Part shown: positions 24,741-38,117 of the stretch, piece after piece
Layout: the number at the start of each line of letters is the position of its first letter
Numbering within the stretch: position 1 is the stretch's first letter
Source of the DNA: Dermacentor variabilis
Taxonomy: Eukaryota > Arthropoda > Arachnida > Ixodida > Ixodidae
Assembly: GCF_050947875.1 (NCBI RefSeq)
Contig: NW_027460412.1
Span: 1,674,001 to 1,738,000 of the forward strand
Direction: 5' to 3'
Length of the DNA stretch: 64,000 nucleotides
The notes under the pieces: generated by a model
Seen by the model: the letters and a program-made list of their open reading frames with translations, nothing else
What the model was told of the DNA's origin: nothing
Database searches by the model: none
Position numbers and translations under genes: made by a program

Positions 24741-27700
24741 GTTTGGTAGAAATCCACGTGCGCGTTCTGCCAAAAGCACCATTTGCATGCATATCTTGTG
24801 GTTTTGCAGAAAACAACGTCCGCGTCTACCAAAAGATGCATGTGCATGCTTAACAAGCGTTTTGGCACAAATCCATGCGCGGGTGCTAAAAAGAGCAGCA
24901 TCGGCATGGTTAGCACGTCGTTTCGTAGAAATCCACGTGCGCGTTCTGCCAAAAGCACCATTTGCATGCATATATTGTGGTTTTACAGAAAACAACGTCC
25001 GCGTCTATCAAAAGATGCATGTGCATGCTTAAAACGCGTTTTGGCACAAATCCATGCGCGGGTGCTTAAAAGAGCACCATCGGCATGCTTAGCACGTCGT
25101 TTGGTAGAAATCCACGTGCGCGCTCTGCCATAAGCACCATTTGCATGCATATCTTGTGGTTTTGCAGAATGCAACGTCCGCGTCTATCAAAAGATGCATG
25201 TGCATGCTTAAAATGCGTTTTGGCACAAATCCATGCGCGGGTGCTAAAAAGAGCACCATCGGCATGCTTAGCACGTCGTTTGGTAGAAATGCGAGTGCGC
25301 GTTCTGCCAAAAGCACCATTTGCATGCATATCTTGTGGTTTTGCAGAAAACAACGTCCGCGTCTACCAAAAGATGCATGTGCATGCTCAAAACGCGTTTT
25401 GGCACAAATCCTTGCGCGGGGGCTGAATAGAGCAGCATCGGCATGCTTAGCACGTCATTTAGTAGAAATCCACGTGCGCGTTCTGCCAAAAGCACCATTT
25501 GCATGCATATCTTCTGGTTTTGCAGAAAACAACGTCCGCGTCTACCAAAGGATGCATGTGCATGCTTGACAAGCGTTTTGGCACAAATCCATGTGCGGGT
25601 GCTAAAAAGAGCAGCATCGGCATGCTTAGCACGCCGTTTGGTTGAAATCCACGTGCGCGTTCTGCCAAAAGCACCATTTGCATGCATATCTTGTGGTTTT
25701 GCAGAAAACAAAGTCGGCGTCTACCAAAAGATGCATGTGCATGCTTAAAACGCGTTTTGGCTCAAATCCATGCGCGGGTGCTAAAAAGAGCAGCATCGGC
25801 ATGCTTAGCACGTCGTTTGGTAGAAATCCACGTGCGCGTTATGCCAAAAGCACCATTTGCATGTATATCTTGTGGTTTTGCAGAAAACAACGCCCGCGTC
25901 TACCAAAAGATGCATGTGCATGCTTAAAACGCGTTTTGGCACAAATCCATGCGCGGGTGCAAAAAAGAGCACCATCGGCATGCTTTGCACGTCGTTTGGT
26001 TGAAATGCACGTGCGCGTTCTGCCAAAAGCACCATTTGCATGTATGTCTTGTGGTTTTGCAGAAAACAACGTCCGCGTCTACCAAAAGATGCATCTGCAT
26101 GCTTAAAACGCGTTTTGGCACAAATCCATGCGCGGGTGCTAAAAAGAGCACCATCGGCATGCTTAGCACGTCGTTTGGTAGAAATTGACGTGCGCGTTCT
26201 GCCAAAAGCACCATTCGCATGCATATCTTGTGGTTTTGCAGAAAACAACGTCCACGTCTGCCAAAAGATGCATGTGCATGCCTAAAACGCGTTTTGGCAC
26301 AAATCCATGTGCGTGTGCTAAAAAGAGCAGCATCGGCATGCTTAGCACGCCGTTCGGTAGAAATCCACGTGCGCGTTCTGCCAAAAGCACCATTTGCATG
26401 CATATCTTGTGGTCTTGCAGAAAACAACGTCCGCGTCTATCAAAAGATGCATGTGCATGCTTAAAACGCGTTTTGGCACAAATGCATGCGCGGTTGCTAA
26501 AAAGAGCACCATCGGCATGCTTAGCACGTCGTTTGGCACAAATCCACGTGCGCGTTCTGCCAAAAGCACCATTTGCATGTATATCTTGTGGTTTTGCAGA
26601 AAGCAACGTCCGCGTCTACCAAAAGATGCATGTGGCTGCTTAAAACGCGTTTTGGCACAAATCCATGCGCGGGTGCTAAAAAGAGCACCATCGGCATGCT
26701 TAGCACGTCGTTTGGTAGAAATCCACGTGCGCGTTCTGCGAAAAGCACCATTTGCATGCATATCTTGTGGTTTTGCAGAAAACAACGTCCGCGTCGACCA
26801 AAAGATGCATGTGCATGCTTGACAAGCGTTTTGGCACAAATCCATGTGCGGGTGCTAAAAAGAGCAGCATCGGCATGCTTAGCATGCCGTTTCGTTGAAA
26901 TCCACGTGCGCGTTCTGCCAAAAGCACCATTTGCATGCATATCTTGTGGTTTTGTAGAAAACCACGTCGACGTCTACCAAAATATGCATGTGCATGCTCA
27001 AAACGCGTTTTGGCACAAATCCATGCGCGGTTGCTAAAAAGAGCAGCATCGGTATGCTTAGCACGTCGTTTGGTAGAAATGCACGTGCGCGTTCTGCCAA
27101 AAGCACCATTTGCATGTATATCTTGTGGTTTTGCAGAAAACAACGTCCGCGTCTACCAAAAGATGCATCTGCATGCTTAAAACGCGTTTTGGCACAAATC
27201 CATGCGCTGGTGCTAAAAAGAGCACCATCGGCATGCTTAGCAAGTCGTTTGGTAGAAATTGACGTGCGCGTTCTGCCAAAACCACCATTCGCATGCATAT
27301 CTTGTGGTTTTGAAGAAAACAACGTCCGCGTCTACCAAAAGATGCATGTGCATGCCTAAAACACGTTTTGGCACAAATCCATGTGCGGGTGCTAAAAAGA
27401 GCAGCATCGGCATGCTTAGCACGTCGTATGGTAGAAATCCACGTGCGCGTTCTGCCAAAAGCACCATTTGCATGTATATCTTGTGGTTTTGCAGAAAGCA
27501 ACGTCCGCGTCTACCAAAAGATGCATGTGCATGCTTAAAACGCGTTTTGGCTCAAATCCATGCGCGGGTGCTAAAAAGAGCAGCATCGGCATGCTTAGCA
27601 CGTTTTTTGGTAGAAATCCACGTGCGCGTTCTGCCAAAAGCACCATTTGCATGCATATTTTGTGGTTTTGCAGAAAACAACGTCCGCGTCTACCAAAAGA

Positions 27701-28497
27701 TGCATGTGGATGCTTAAAACGCGTTTTGGCACAAATCCATGCGCGGGTGCTAAAAAGAGCACCATCGGCATGCTCAGCACGTCGTTTGGTAGAAATCCAC
27801 GTGCGCGTTCTGCCAAAAGCACCATTTGCATGTATATCTTGTGGTTTTGCAGAAAACAACGTCCGTGTCTACAAAAAGATGCATGTGTATGCTTAAAACG
27901 CGTTTTGGCACAAATCCATGCGCGGGTGCTAAAAAGAGCACCATCGGCATGCTTAGCACGTCATTTGGTAGAAATTGACGTGCGCGTTCTGCCAAAAGCA
28001 CCATTCGCATGCATATCTTGTGGTTTTGCAGAAAACAACGTCCGCGTCTACCAAAAGATGCATGTGCATGCTGAAAACGCGTTTTGGCACCAATCCGTGC
28101 GCGGGTGCTAAAAAGAGCAGCATCGGCATGCTTAGGACGTCGTTTGGTAGAAATCCACGTGCGCGTTCTGCTAAAAGCACCATTTGCATGCATATTTTGT
28201 GGTTTTGCAGAAAACAACGTCCGAGTCTATCAAAAGATGCATGTGCATGCTTAAAACGCGTTTTGGCACAAATCCATGCAGGGTGCTAAAAAGAGCAGCA
28301 TCGGCATGCTTAGCACGACGTTTGGCAGAAATCCTCGTGCGCGTTCTGCCAAAAGTACCATTTGCATGCATATTTTGTGGTCTTGCAGAAAACAACGTCC
28401 GCGTCTATCAAAAGATGCATGTGCATGCTTAAACGCGTTTTGGCACAAATGCATGCGCGGTTGCTAAAAAGAGCACCATCGGCATGCTTAGTACGTC
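24741..28497. repeat. 3,757-bp HOR unit (21 monomers), copy 1
   Basis: Repeats immediately at 28498. Shared order: TATATTGTGGTTTTACAG, GCTTAAAAGAGC, GAAATGCGAGTGCGCG, GGGGGCTGAATAG, CATTTAGTAG, AACAAAGTCGG, GCGTTATGCC, AACAACGCCCG, GTATGTCTTG, CCACGTCTGCC and CGTGTGCTAAAAAG. Differences between copies are few. The left boundary lies at the end of arm A. Confidence 0.85.
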
Positions 28498-31400
28498 GTT
28501 TGGTAGAAATCCACGTGCGCGTTCTGCCAAAAGCACCATTTGCATGCATATCTTGTGGTTTTGCAGAAAACAACGTCCGCGTCTACCAAAAGATGCATGT
28601 GCATGATTAACAAGCGTTTTGGCACAAATACATGCGCGGGTGCTAAAAAGAGCAGCATCGGCATGGTTAGCACGTCGTTTGGTAGAAATCCACGTGCGCG
28701 TTCTGCCAAAAGCACCATTTGCATGCATATATTGTGGTTTTACAGAAAACAACGTCCGCGTCTATCAAAAGATGCATGTGCATGCTTAAAACGCGTTTTG
28801 GCACAAATCCATGCGCGGGTGCTTAAAAGAGCACCATCGGCATGCTTAGCACGTCGTTTGGTAGAAATCCACGTGCGCGCTCTGCCATAAGCACCATTTG
28901 CATGCATATCTTGTGGTTTTGCAGAATACAACGTCCGCGTCTATCAAAAGATGCATGTGCATGCTTAAAATGCGTTTTGGCACAAATCCATGCGCGGGTG
29001 CTAAAAAGAGCACCATCGGCATGCTTAGCACGTCGTTTGGTAGAAATGCGAGTGCGCGTTCTGCCAAAAGCACCATTTGCATGCATATCTTGTGGTTTTG
29101 CAGAAAACAACGTCCGCGTCTACCAAAAGATGCATGTGCATGCTCAAAACGCGTTTTGGCACAAATCCTTGCGCGGGGGCTGAATAGAGCAGCATCGGCA
29201 TGCTTAGCACGTCATTTAGTAGAAATCCACGTGCGCGTTCTGCCAAAAGCACCATTTGCATGCATATCTTCTGGTTTTGCAGAAAACAACGTCCGCGTCT
29301 ACCAAAGGATGCATGTGCATGCTTGACAAGCGTTTTGGCACAAATCCATGTGCGGGTGCTAAAAAGAGCAGCATCGGCATGCTTAGCACGCCGTTTGGTT
29401 GAAATCCACGTGCGCGTTCTGCCAAAAGCACCATTTGCATGCATATCTTGTGGTTTTGCAGAAAACAAAGTCGGCGTCTACCAAAAGATGCATGTGCATG
29501 CTTAAAACGCGTTTTGGCTCAAATCCATGCGCGGGTGCTAAAAAGAGCAGCATCGGCATGCTTAGCACGTCGTTTGGTAGAAATCCACGTGCGCGTTATG
29601 CCAAAAGCACCATTTGCATGTATATCTTGTGGTTTTGCAGAAAACAACGCCCGCGTCTACCAAAAGATGCATGTGCATGCTTAAAACGCGTTTTGGCACA
29701 AATCCATGCGCGGGTGCAAAAAAGAGCACCATCGGCATGCTTTGCACGTCGTTTGGTTGAAATGCACGTGCGCGTTCTGCCAAAAGCACCATTTGCATGT
29801 ATGTCTTGTGGTTTTGCAGAAAACAACGTCCGCGTCTACCAAAAGATGCATCTGCATGCTTAAAACGCGTTTTGGCACAAATCCATGCGCGGGTGCTAAA
29901 AAGAGCACCATCGGCATGCTTAGCACGTCGTTTGGTAGAAATTGACGTGCGCGTTCTGCCAAAAGCACCATTCGCATGCATATCTTGTGGTTTTGCAGAA
30001 AACAACGTCCACGTCTGCCAAAAGATGCATGTGCATGCCTAAAACGCGTTTTGGCACAAATCCATGTGCGTGTGCTAAAAAGAGCAGCATCGGCATGCTT
30101 AGCACGCCGTTCGGTAGAAATCCACGTGCGCGTTCTGCCAAAAGCACCATTTGCATGCATATCTTGTGGTCTTGCAGAAAACAACGTCCGCGTCTATCAA
30201 AAGATGCATGTGCATGCTTAAAACGCGTTTTGGCACAAATGCATGCGCGGTTGCTAAAAAGAGCACCATCGGCATGCTTAGCACGTCGTTTGGCACAAAT
30301 CCACGTGCGCGTTCTGCCAAAAGCACCATTTGCATGCATATATTCAGGTTTTGCAGAAAACAACGTCTGCGTCTACCAAAAGATACATGTGCATGCTCAA
30401 AACGCGTTTTAGCACAAATCTATGCGCGGGTGCTAAATAGAGCAGCATCGGCATGCTTACCACGCTGTTTGGTAGAAATCCACGTGCGCGTTCTGCCAAA
30501 AGCACCATTTGCATGCATATCTTGTGGTTTTGCAGAAAACAACGTCCGCGTCTACCAAAAGATGCATGTGCATGCTTAACAAGCGTTTTGTCACAAATCC
30601 ATGCGCGGGTGCTAAAAAGAGCACCATCGGCATGCTTAGCACGTTTTTTGGTAGAAATCCACGTGCGCGTTCTGCCAAAAGCGCCATTTGCATGCATATC
30701 TTGTGGTTTGCAGAAAACAACGTCCGCGTCTACCAAAAGATGCATGTGCATGCTTGACAAGCGTTTTGGCACAAATCCATGTGCGGGTGCTAAAAAGAGC
30801 AGCATCGGCATGCTTAGCATGCCGTTTCGTTGAAATCCACGTGCGCGTTCTGCCAAAAGCACCATTTGCATGCATATCTTGTGGTTTTGTAGAAAACCAC
30901 GTCGACGTCTACCAAAATATGCATGTGCATGCTCAAAACGCGTTTTGGCACAAATCCATGCGCGGTTGCTAAAAAGAGCAGCATCGGTATGCTTAGCACG
31001 TCGTTTGGTAGAAATGCACGTGCGCGTTCTGCCAAAAGCACCATTTGCATGTATATCTTGTGGTTTTGCAGAAAACAACGTCCGCGTCTACCAAAAGATG
31101 CATCTGCATGCTTAAAACGCGTTTTGGCACAAATCCATGCGCTGGTGCTAAAAAGAGCACCATCGGCATGCTTAGCAAGTCGTTTGGTAGAAATTGACGT
31201 GCGCGTTCTGCCAAAACCACCATTCGCATGCATATCTTGTGGTTTTGAAGAAAACAACGTCCGCGTCTACCAAAAGATGCATGTGCATGCCTAAAACACG
31301 TTTTGGCACAAATCCATGTGCGGGTGCTAAAAAGAGCAGCATCGGCATGCTTAGCACGTCGTATGGTAGAAATCCACGTGCGCGTTCTGCCAAAAGCACC

Positions 31401-32432
31401 ATTTGCATGTATATCTTGTGGTTTTGCAGAAAGCAACGTCCGCGTCTACCAAAAGATGCATGTGCATGCTTAAAACGCGTTTTGGCTCAAATCCATGCGC
31501 GGGTGCTAAAAAGAGCAGCATCGGCATGCTTAGCACGTTTTTTGGTAGAAATCCACGTGCGCGTTCTGCCAAAAGCACCATTTGCATGCATATTTTGTGG
31601 TTTTGCAGAAAACAACGTCCGCGTCTACCAAAAGATGCATGTGGATGCTTAAAACGCGTTTTGGCACAAATCCATGCGCGGGTGCTAAAAAGAGCACCAT
31701 CGGCATGCTCAGCACGTCGTTTGGTAGAAATCCACGTGCGCGTTCTGCCAAAAGCACCATTTGCATGTATATCTTGTGGTTTTGCAGAAAACAACGTCCG
31801 TGTCTACAAAAAGATGCATGTGTATGCTTAAAACGCGTTTTGGCACAAATCCATGCGCGGGTGCTAAAAAGAGCACCATCGGCATGCTTAGCACGTCATT
31901 TGGTAGAAATTGACGTGCGCGTTCTGCCAAAAGCACCATTCACATGCATATCTTGTGGTTTTGCAGAAAACAACGTCCGCGTCTACCAAAAGATGCATGT
32001 GCATGCTGAAAACGCGTTTTGGCACCAATCCGTGCGCGGGTGCTAAAAAGAGCAGCATCGGCATGCTTAGGACGTCGTTTGGTAGAAATCCACGTGCGCG
32101 TTCTGCTAAAAGCACCATTTGCATGCATATTTTGTGGTTTTGCAGAAAACAACGTCCGAGTCTATCAAAAGATGCATGTGCATGCTTAAAACGCGTTTTG
32201 GCACAAATCCATGCAGGGTGCTAAAAAGAGCAGCATCGGCATGCTTAGCACGACGTTTGGCAGAAATCCTCGTGCGCGTTCTGCCAAAAGTACCATTTGC
32301 ATGCATATTTTGTGGTCTTGCAGAAAACAACGTCCGCGTCTATCAAAAGATGCATGTGCATGCTTAAACGCGTTTTGGCACAAATGCATGCGCGGTTGCT
32401 AAAAAGAGCACCATCGGCATGCTTAGTACGTC
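28498..32432. repeat. 3,935-bp HOR unit (22 monomers), copy 2
   Basis: Same order as copy 1 but one monomer longer. The spacing changes from 3,757 to 3,935 bp across about 30.34-30.75 kb, where copy 1 has instead a direct join near 26.58 kb. This is a gain or loss of exactly one unit. The 177-bp monomer is present in both copies (28261-28437 and 32196-32372). Confidence 0.85.
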
Positions 32433-34363
32433 GTTTGGTAGAAATCCACGTGCGCGTTCTGCCAAAAGCACCATTTGCATGCATATCTTCTGGTTTTGCA
32501 GAAAACAACGTCCGCGTCAACCAAAGGATACATGTGCATGCTCAAAACGCGTTTTGGCACAAATCCATGCGCGGGTGCTAAATAGAGGAGCATCGGCATG
32601 CTTAGCACGCCGTTTGGTAGAAATCCACGTGCGCGTTCTGCGAAAAGCACCATTTGCATGTATATCTTGTGGTTTGGAGAAAGCAACGTCCGCGTCTACC
32701 AAAAGATGCATGTGCATGCTTAAAACGCGTTATGGCACAAATCCATGCGCGGGTGCTAAAAAGAGCACCATCGGCATGCTTAGCACGTTTTTTGGTAGAA
32801 ATCCACGTGCGCGTTCTGCCAAAAGCACCATTTGCATGCATATCTTGTGGTTTGCAGAAAACAACGTCCGCGTCTACCAAAAGATGCATGTGGCTGCTTA
32901 AAACGCGTTTTGGCACAAATCCATGCGCGGGTGCTAAAAAGAGCACCATCGGCATGCTTAGCACGTCGTTTGGTAGAAATCCACGTGCGCGTTCTGCCAA
33001 AAGCACCATTTGCATGCATATCTTGTGGTTCTGCAGAAAACAACGTCCGCGACTACCAAAAGATGCATGTGCATGCTTAAAACGCGTTATGGCACAAATC
33101 CATGCGCGGGTGCTAAAAAGAGCACCATCGGCATGCTTAGCACGTTTTTTGGTAGAAATCCACGTGCGCGTTCTGCCAAAAGCACCATTTGCATGCATAT
33201 CTTGTGGTTTGCAGAAAACAACGTCCGCGTCTAACAAAAGATGCATGTGGCTGCTTAAAACGCGTTTTGGCACAAATCCATGCGCGGGTGCTAAAAAGAG
33301 CACCATCGGCATGCTTAGCACGTCGTTTGGTAGAAATCCACGTGCGCGTTCTGCCAAAAGCACCATTTGCATGCATATCTTGTGGTTCTGCAGAAAACAA
33401 CGTCCGCGTCGACCAAAAGATGCATGTGCATGCTTGACAAGCGTTTTGGCACAAATCCATGTGCGGGTGCTAAAAAGAGCAGCATCGGCATGCTTAGCAC
33501 GCCGTTTCGTTGAAATCCACGTGCGCGTTCTGCCAAAAGCACCATTTGCATGCATATCTTGTGGTTTTGTAGAAAACAACGTCGGCGTCTACCAAAAGAT
33601 CCATGTGCATGCTCAAAACGCGTTTTGGCACAAATCCATGCGCTGGTGCTAAAAAGAGCACCATCGGCATGCTTAGCACGTCGTTTGGTAGAAATTGACG
33701 TGCGCGTTCTGCCAAAACCACCATTCGCATGCATATCTTGTGGTTTTGTAGAAAACAACGTCCGCGTCTACCAAAAGATGCATGTGCATGCCTAAAACAC
33801 GTTTTGGCACAAATCCATGTGCGGGTGCTAAAAAGAGCAGCATCGGCATGCTTAGCACGTCGTTTGGTAGAAATCCACGTGCGCGTTCTGCCAAAAGCAC
33901 CATTTGCATGTATATCTTGTGGTTTTGCAGAAAGCAACGTCCGCGTCTACCAAAAGATCCATGTGCATGCTTAAAACGCGTTTTGGCACAAATCCATGCG
34001 CGGGTGCTAAAAAGAGCAGCATCGGCATGCTTAGCACGTCGTTTGGTAGAAATCCACGTGCGCGTTCTGCCAAAAGCACCATTTGCATGCATATCTTGTG
34101 GTTTTGCAGAAAACAACGTCCGCGTCTACCAAAAGATGCATGTGCATGCTTAAAACGCGTTTTGGCACAAATCCATGCGCGGGTGCTAAAAAGAGCACCA
34201 TCGGCATGCTTAGCACCTTTTTTGGTAGAAATCCACGTGCGCGTTCTGCCAAAACCACCATTTGCATGCATATTTTGTGGTTTTGCAGAAAACAACGTCC
34301 GCGTCTACCAAAAGATGCATGTGGATGCTTAAAACGCGTTTTGGCACAAATCCATGCGCGGGT
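32398..34363. repeat. 1,966-bp HOR unit, copy 1
   Basis: Eleven monomers minus three bases. The three lost bases are visible as GTGGTTTGGAG (about 32670) and two GTGGTTTGCAG copies (about 32851 and 33208). The unit repeats next door with essentially no differences seen. Its middle third alternates 179- and 178-bp monomers, which keeps reading frame and creates a spurious frame of over 320 codons on each strand. Confidence 0.88.
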
Positions 34364-36329
34364 GCTAAAAAGAGCACCATCGGCATGCTTAGTACGTCGT
34401 TTGGTAGAAATCCACGTGCGCGTTCTGCCAAAAGCACCATTTGCATGCATATCTTCTGGTTTTGCAGAAAACAACGTCCGCGTCAACCAAAGGATACATG
34501 TGCATGCTCAAAACGCGTTTTGGCACAAATCCATGCGCGGGTGCTAAATAGAGGAGCATCGGCATGCTTAGCACGCCGTTTGGTAGAAATCCACGTGCGC
34601 GTTCTGCGAAAAGCACCATTTGCATGTATATCTTGTGGTTTGGAGAAAGCAACGTCCGCGTCTACCAAAAGATGCATGTGCATGCTTAAAACGCGTTATG
34701 GCACAAATCCATGCGCGGGTGCTAAAAAGAGCACCATCGGCATGCTTAGCACGTTTTTTGGTAGAAATCCACGTGCGCGTTCTGCCAAAAGCACCATTTG
34801 CATGCATATCTTGTGGTTTGCAGAAAACAACGTCCGCGTCTACCAAAAGATGCATGTGGCTGCTTAAAACGCGTTTTGGCACAAATCCATGCGCGGGTGC
34901 TAAAAAGAGCACCATCGGCATGCTTAGCACGTCGTTTGGTAGAAATCCACGTGCGCGTTCTGCCAAAAGCACCATTTGCATGCATATCTTGTGGTTCTGC
35001 AGAAAACAACGTCCGCGACTACCAAAAGATGCATGTGCATGCTTAAAACGCGTTATGGCACAAATCCATGCGCGGGTGCTAAAAAGAGCACCATCGGCAT
35101 GCTTAGCACGTTTTTTGGTAGAAATCCACGTGCGCGTTCTGCCAAAAGCACCATTTGCATGCATATCTTGTGGTTTGCAGAAAACAACGTCCGCGTCTAA
35201 CAAAAGATGCATGTGGCTGCTTAAAACGCGTTTTGGCACAAATCCATGCGCGGGTGCTAAAAAGAGCACCATCGGCATGCTTAGCACGTCGTTTGGTAGA
35301 AATCCACGTGCGCGTTCTGCCAAAAGCACCATTTGCATGCATATCTTGTGGTTCTGCAGAAAACAACGTCCGCGTCGACCAAAAGATGCATGTGCATGCT
35401 TGACAAGCGTTTTGGCACAAATCCATGTGCGGGTGCTAAAAAGAGCAGCATCGGCATGCTTAGCACGCCGTTTCGTTGAAATCCACGTGCGCGTTCTGCC
35501 AAAAGCACCATTTGCATGCATATCTTGTGGTTTTGTAGAAAACAACGTCGGCGTCTACCAAAAGATCCATGTGCATGCTCAAAACGCGTTTTGGCACAAA
35601 TCCATGCGCTGGTGCTAAAAAGAGCACCATCGGCATGCTTAGCACGTCGTTTGGTAGAAATTGACGTGCGCGTTCTGCCAAAACCACCATTCGCATGCAT
35701 ATCTTGTGGTTTTGTAGAAAACAACGTCCGCGTCTACCAAAAGATGCATGTGCATGCCTAAAACACGTTTTGGCACAAATCCATGTGCGGGTGCTAAAAA
35801 GAGCAGCATCGGCATGCTTAGCACGTCGTTTGGTAGAAATCCACGTGCGCGTTCTGCCAAAAGCACCATTTGCATGTATATCTTGTGGTTTTGCAGAAAG
35901 CAACGTCCGCGTCTACCAAAAGATCCATGTGCATGCTTAAAACGCGTTTTGGCACAAATCCATGCGCGGGTGCTAAAAAGAGCAGCATCGGCATGCTTAG
36001 CACGTCGTTTGGTAGAAATCCACGTGCGCGTTCTGCCAAAAGCACCATTTGCATGCATATCTTGTGGTTTTGCAGAAAACAACGTCCGCGTCTACCAAAA
36101 GATGCATGTGCATGCTTAAAACGCGTTTTGGCACAAATCCATGCGCGGGTGCTAAAAAGAGCACCATCGGCATGCTTAGCACCTTTTTTGGTAGAAATCC
36201 ACGTGCGCGTTCTGCCAAAACCACCATTTGCATGCATATTTTGTGGTTTTGCAGAAAACAACGTCCGCGTCTACCAAAAGATGCATGTGGATGCTTAAAA
36301 CGCGTTTTGGCACAAATCCATGCGCGGGT
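34364..36329. repeat. 1,966-bp HOR unit, copy 2
   Basis: Tandem partner of 32398-34363 with the same three one-base losses (about 34638, 34817 and 35174). The exchange lies within about 28 bp of arm A: left neighbours differ (GGTTGCT against GGGTGCT) and right neighbours differ (TTAGTACG against TTAGCACG). This unit is also the start of the 3,752-bp repeat. Confidence 0.88.
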
Positions 36330-37932
36330 GCTAAAAAGAGCACCATCGGCATGCTTAGCACGTCGTTTGGTAGAAATCCACGTGCGCGTTCTGCCAAAAG
36401 CACCATTTGCATGTATATCTTGTGGTTTTGCAGAAAACAACGTCCGTGTCTACAAAAAGATGCATGTGTATGCTTAAAACGCGTTTTGGCACAAGTCCAT
36501 GCGCGGGTGCTAAAAAGAGAACCATCGGCATGCTTAGCACGTCATTTGGTAGAAATTGACGTGCGCGTTCTGCCAAAAGCACCATTCGCATGCATATCTT
36601 GTGGTTTTGCAGAAAACAACGTCCGCGTCTACCAAAAGATGCATGTGCATGCTGAAAACGCGTTTTGGGACTAATCCGTGCGCGGGTGCTAAAAAGAGCA
36701 GCATCGGCATGCTTAGGGCGTTGTTTGGTAGAAATCCACGTGCGCGTTCTGCTAAAAGCACCATTTGCATGCATATTTTGTGGTTTTGCAGAAAACAACG
36801 TTCGAGTCTATCAAAAGATGCATGTGCATGCTTAAAACGCGTTTTGGCACAAATCCATGCATGGTGCTAAAAAGAGCACCATTGGCATGCTTAGCACGTC
36901 GTTTGGTAGAAATCCACGTGCGCGTTCTGCCAAAAGCACCATTTGCATGCATATCTTCTGGTTTTGCAGAAAACAACGTCCGCGTCTACCAAAGGATACA
37001 TGTGCATGCTCAAAACGCGTTTTGGCACAAATCCATGCGCGGGTGCTAAATAGAGCAGCATCGGCATGCTTCGTACGTCGTTTGGTAGAAATCCACGTGC
37101 GCGTTCTGCCAAAAGCACCATTTGCATACATATCTTGTGGTTTTGCAGAAAACAACTTCCGCGTCTACCAAAAGATGCATGTGCGTGCTCAAAACGCGTT
37201 TTGGCACAAATCTATGCGCGGGTGCAAAAAAGAGCAGCATCGACATGCTTAGCACGTCGTTTGGTAGAAATCCACGTGCGCGTTCTGCCAAAAGCATCAT
37301 TTGCATGCATATCTTGTGGTTTCCCAGAAAACAACGTCCGCGTCTACCAAAAGATGCATGTGCATGCTGAAAACGCGTTTTGGCACCAATCCGTGCGCGG
37401 GTGCTAAAAACAGCAGCATCGGCATGCTTAGGACGTCATTTGGTAGAAATCCACGTGCGCGTTCTGCCAAAAGCACCATTTGCATGCATATTTTGTGGTT
37501 TTGCAGAAAACAACGTCCGCGTCTACCAAAAGATGCATGTGCATGCTTAACAAGCGTTTTGGCAGAAATCCATGTGCGGGTGCTAAAAAGAGCAGCATCG
37601 GCATGCTTAGCACGCCGTTTGGTAGAAATCCACGTGCGCGTTCTGCCAAAAGCACCATTTGCATGCATATCTTGTGGTCTTGCAGAAAACAACGTCCGCG
37701 TCTATCAAAAGATGCATGTGCATGCTCAAACGCGTTTTGGCACAAATGCATGCGCGGTTGCTAAAAAGAGCACCATCGCCATGCTTAGCACGTCGTTTGG
37801 TAGAAATCCACGTGCGCGCTCTGCCAAACGCACCATTTGCATGCATATCTTCTGGTTTTGCAGAAAACAACGTCCGCGTCTCTCAAAAGATACATGTGCA
37901 TGCTCAAAACGCGTTTTGGCACAAATCCATGC
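36330..37932. repeat. Second part of the 3,752-bp repeat, copy 1
   Basis: Together with 34366-36329 it matches 38118-41684. Markers include CACAAGTCCATGCG, AGAGAACCATC, GGGACTAATCCGTGCG, GGGCGTTGTTTGG, ACGTTCGAGTC, CCATGCATGGTGC and AACAACTTCCGCG. Copies 1 and 2 look nearly identical by eye. Confidence 0.82.
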
Positions 37933-38117
37933 AGGGTGCTAAAAAGAGCAGCATCGGCATGCTTAGCACGACGTTTGGCAGAAATCCTCGTGCGCGTTCT
38001 GCCAAAAGTACCATTTGCATGCATATTTTGTGGTCTTGCAGAAAACAACGTCCGCGTCTATCAAAAGATGCATGTGCATGCTTAAACGCGTTTTGGCACA
38101 AATGCATGCGCGGTTGC
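37914..38117. repeat. Junction monomer of the 3,752-bp repeat (177-bp type)
   Basis: One monomer (37914-38090, 177 bp) resembling 32196-32372 joins the end of one 3,752-bp period to the start of the next. At the equivalent point after 41684 the array goes straight into another monomer type, so this copy was gained or lost once. Confidence 0.7.

Noticed and set aside
32602..36329. Assembly collapse or artificial duplication of the identical 1,966-bp units
   Set aside because: It cannot be excluded from sequence alone, but different left and right flanking alleles and the same pattern at other places fit real unequal exchange. Spanning long reads would settle it.
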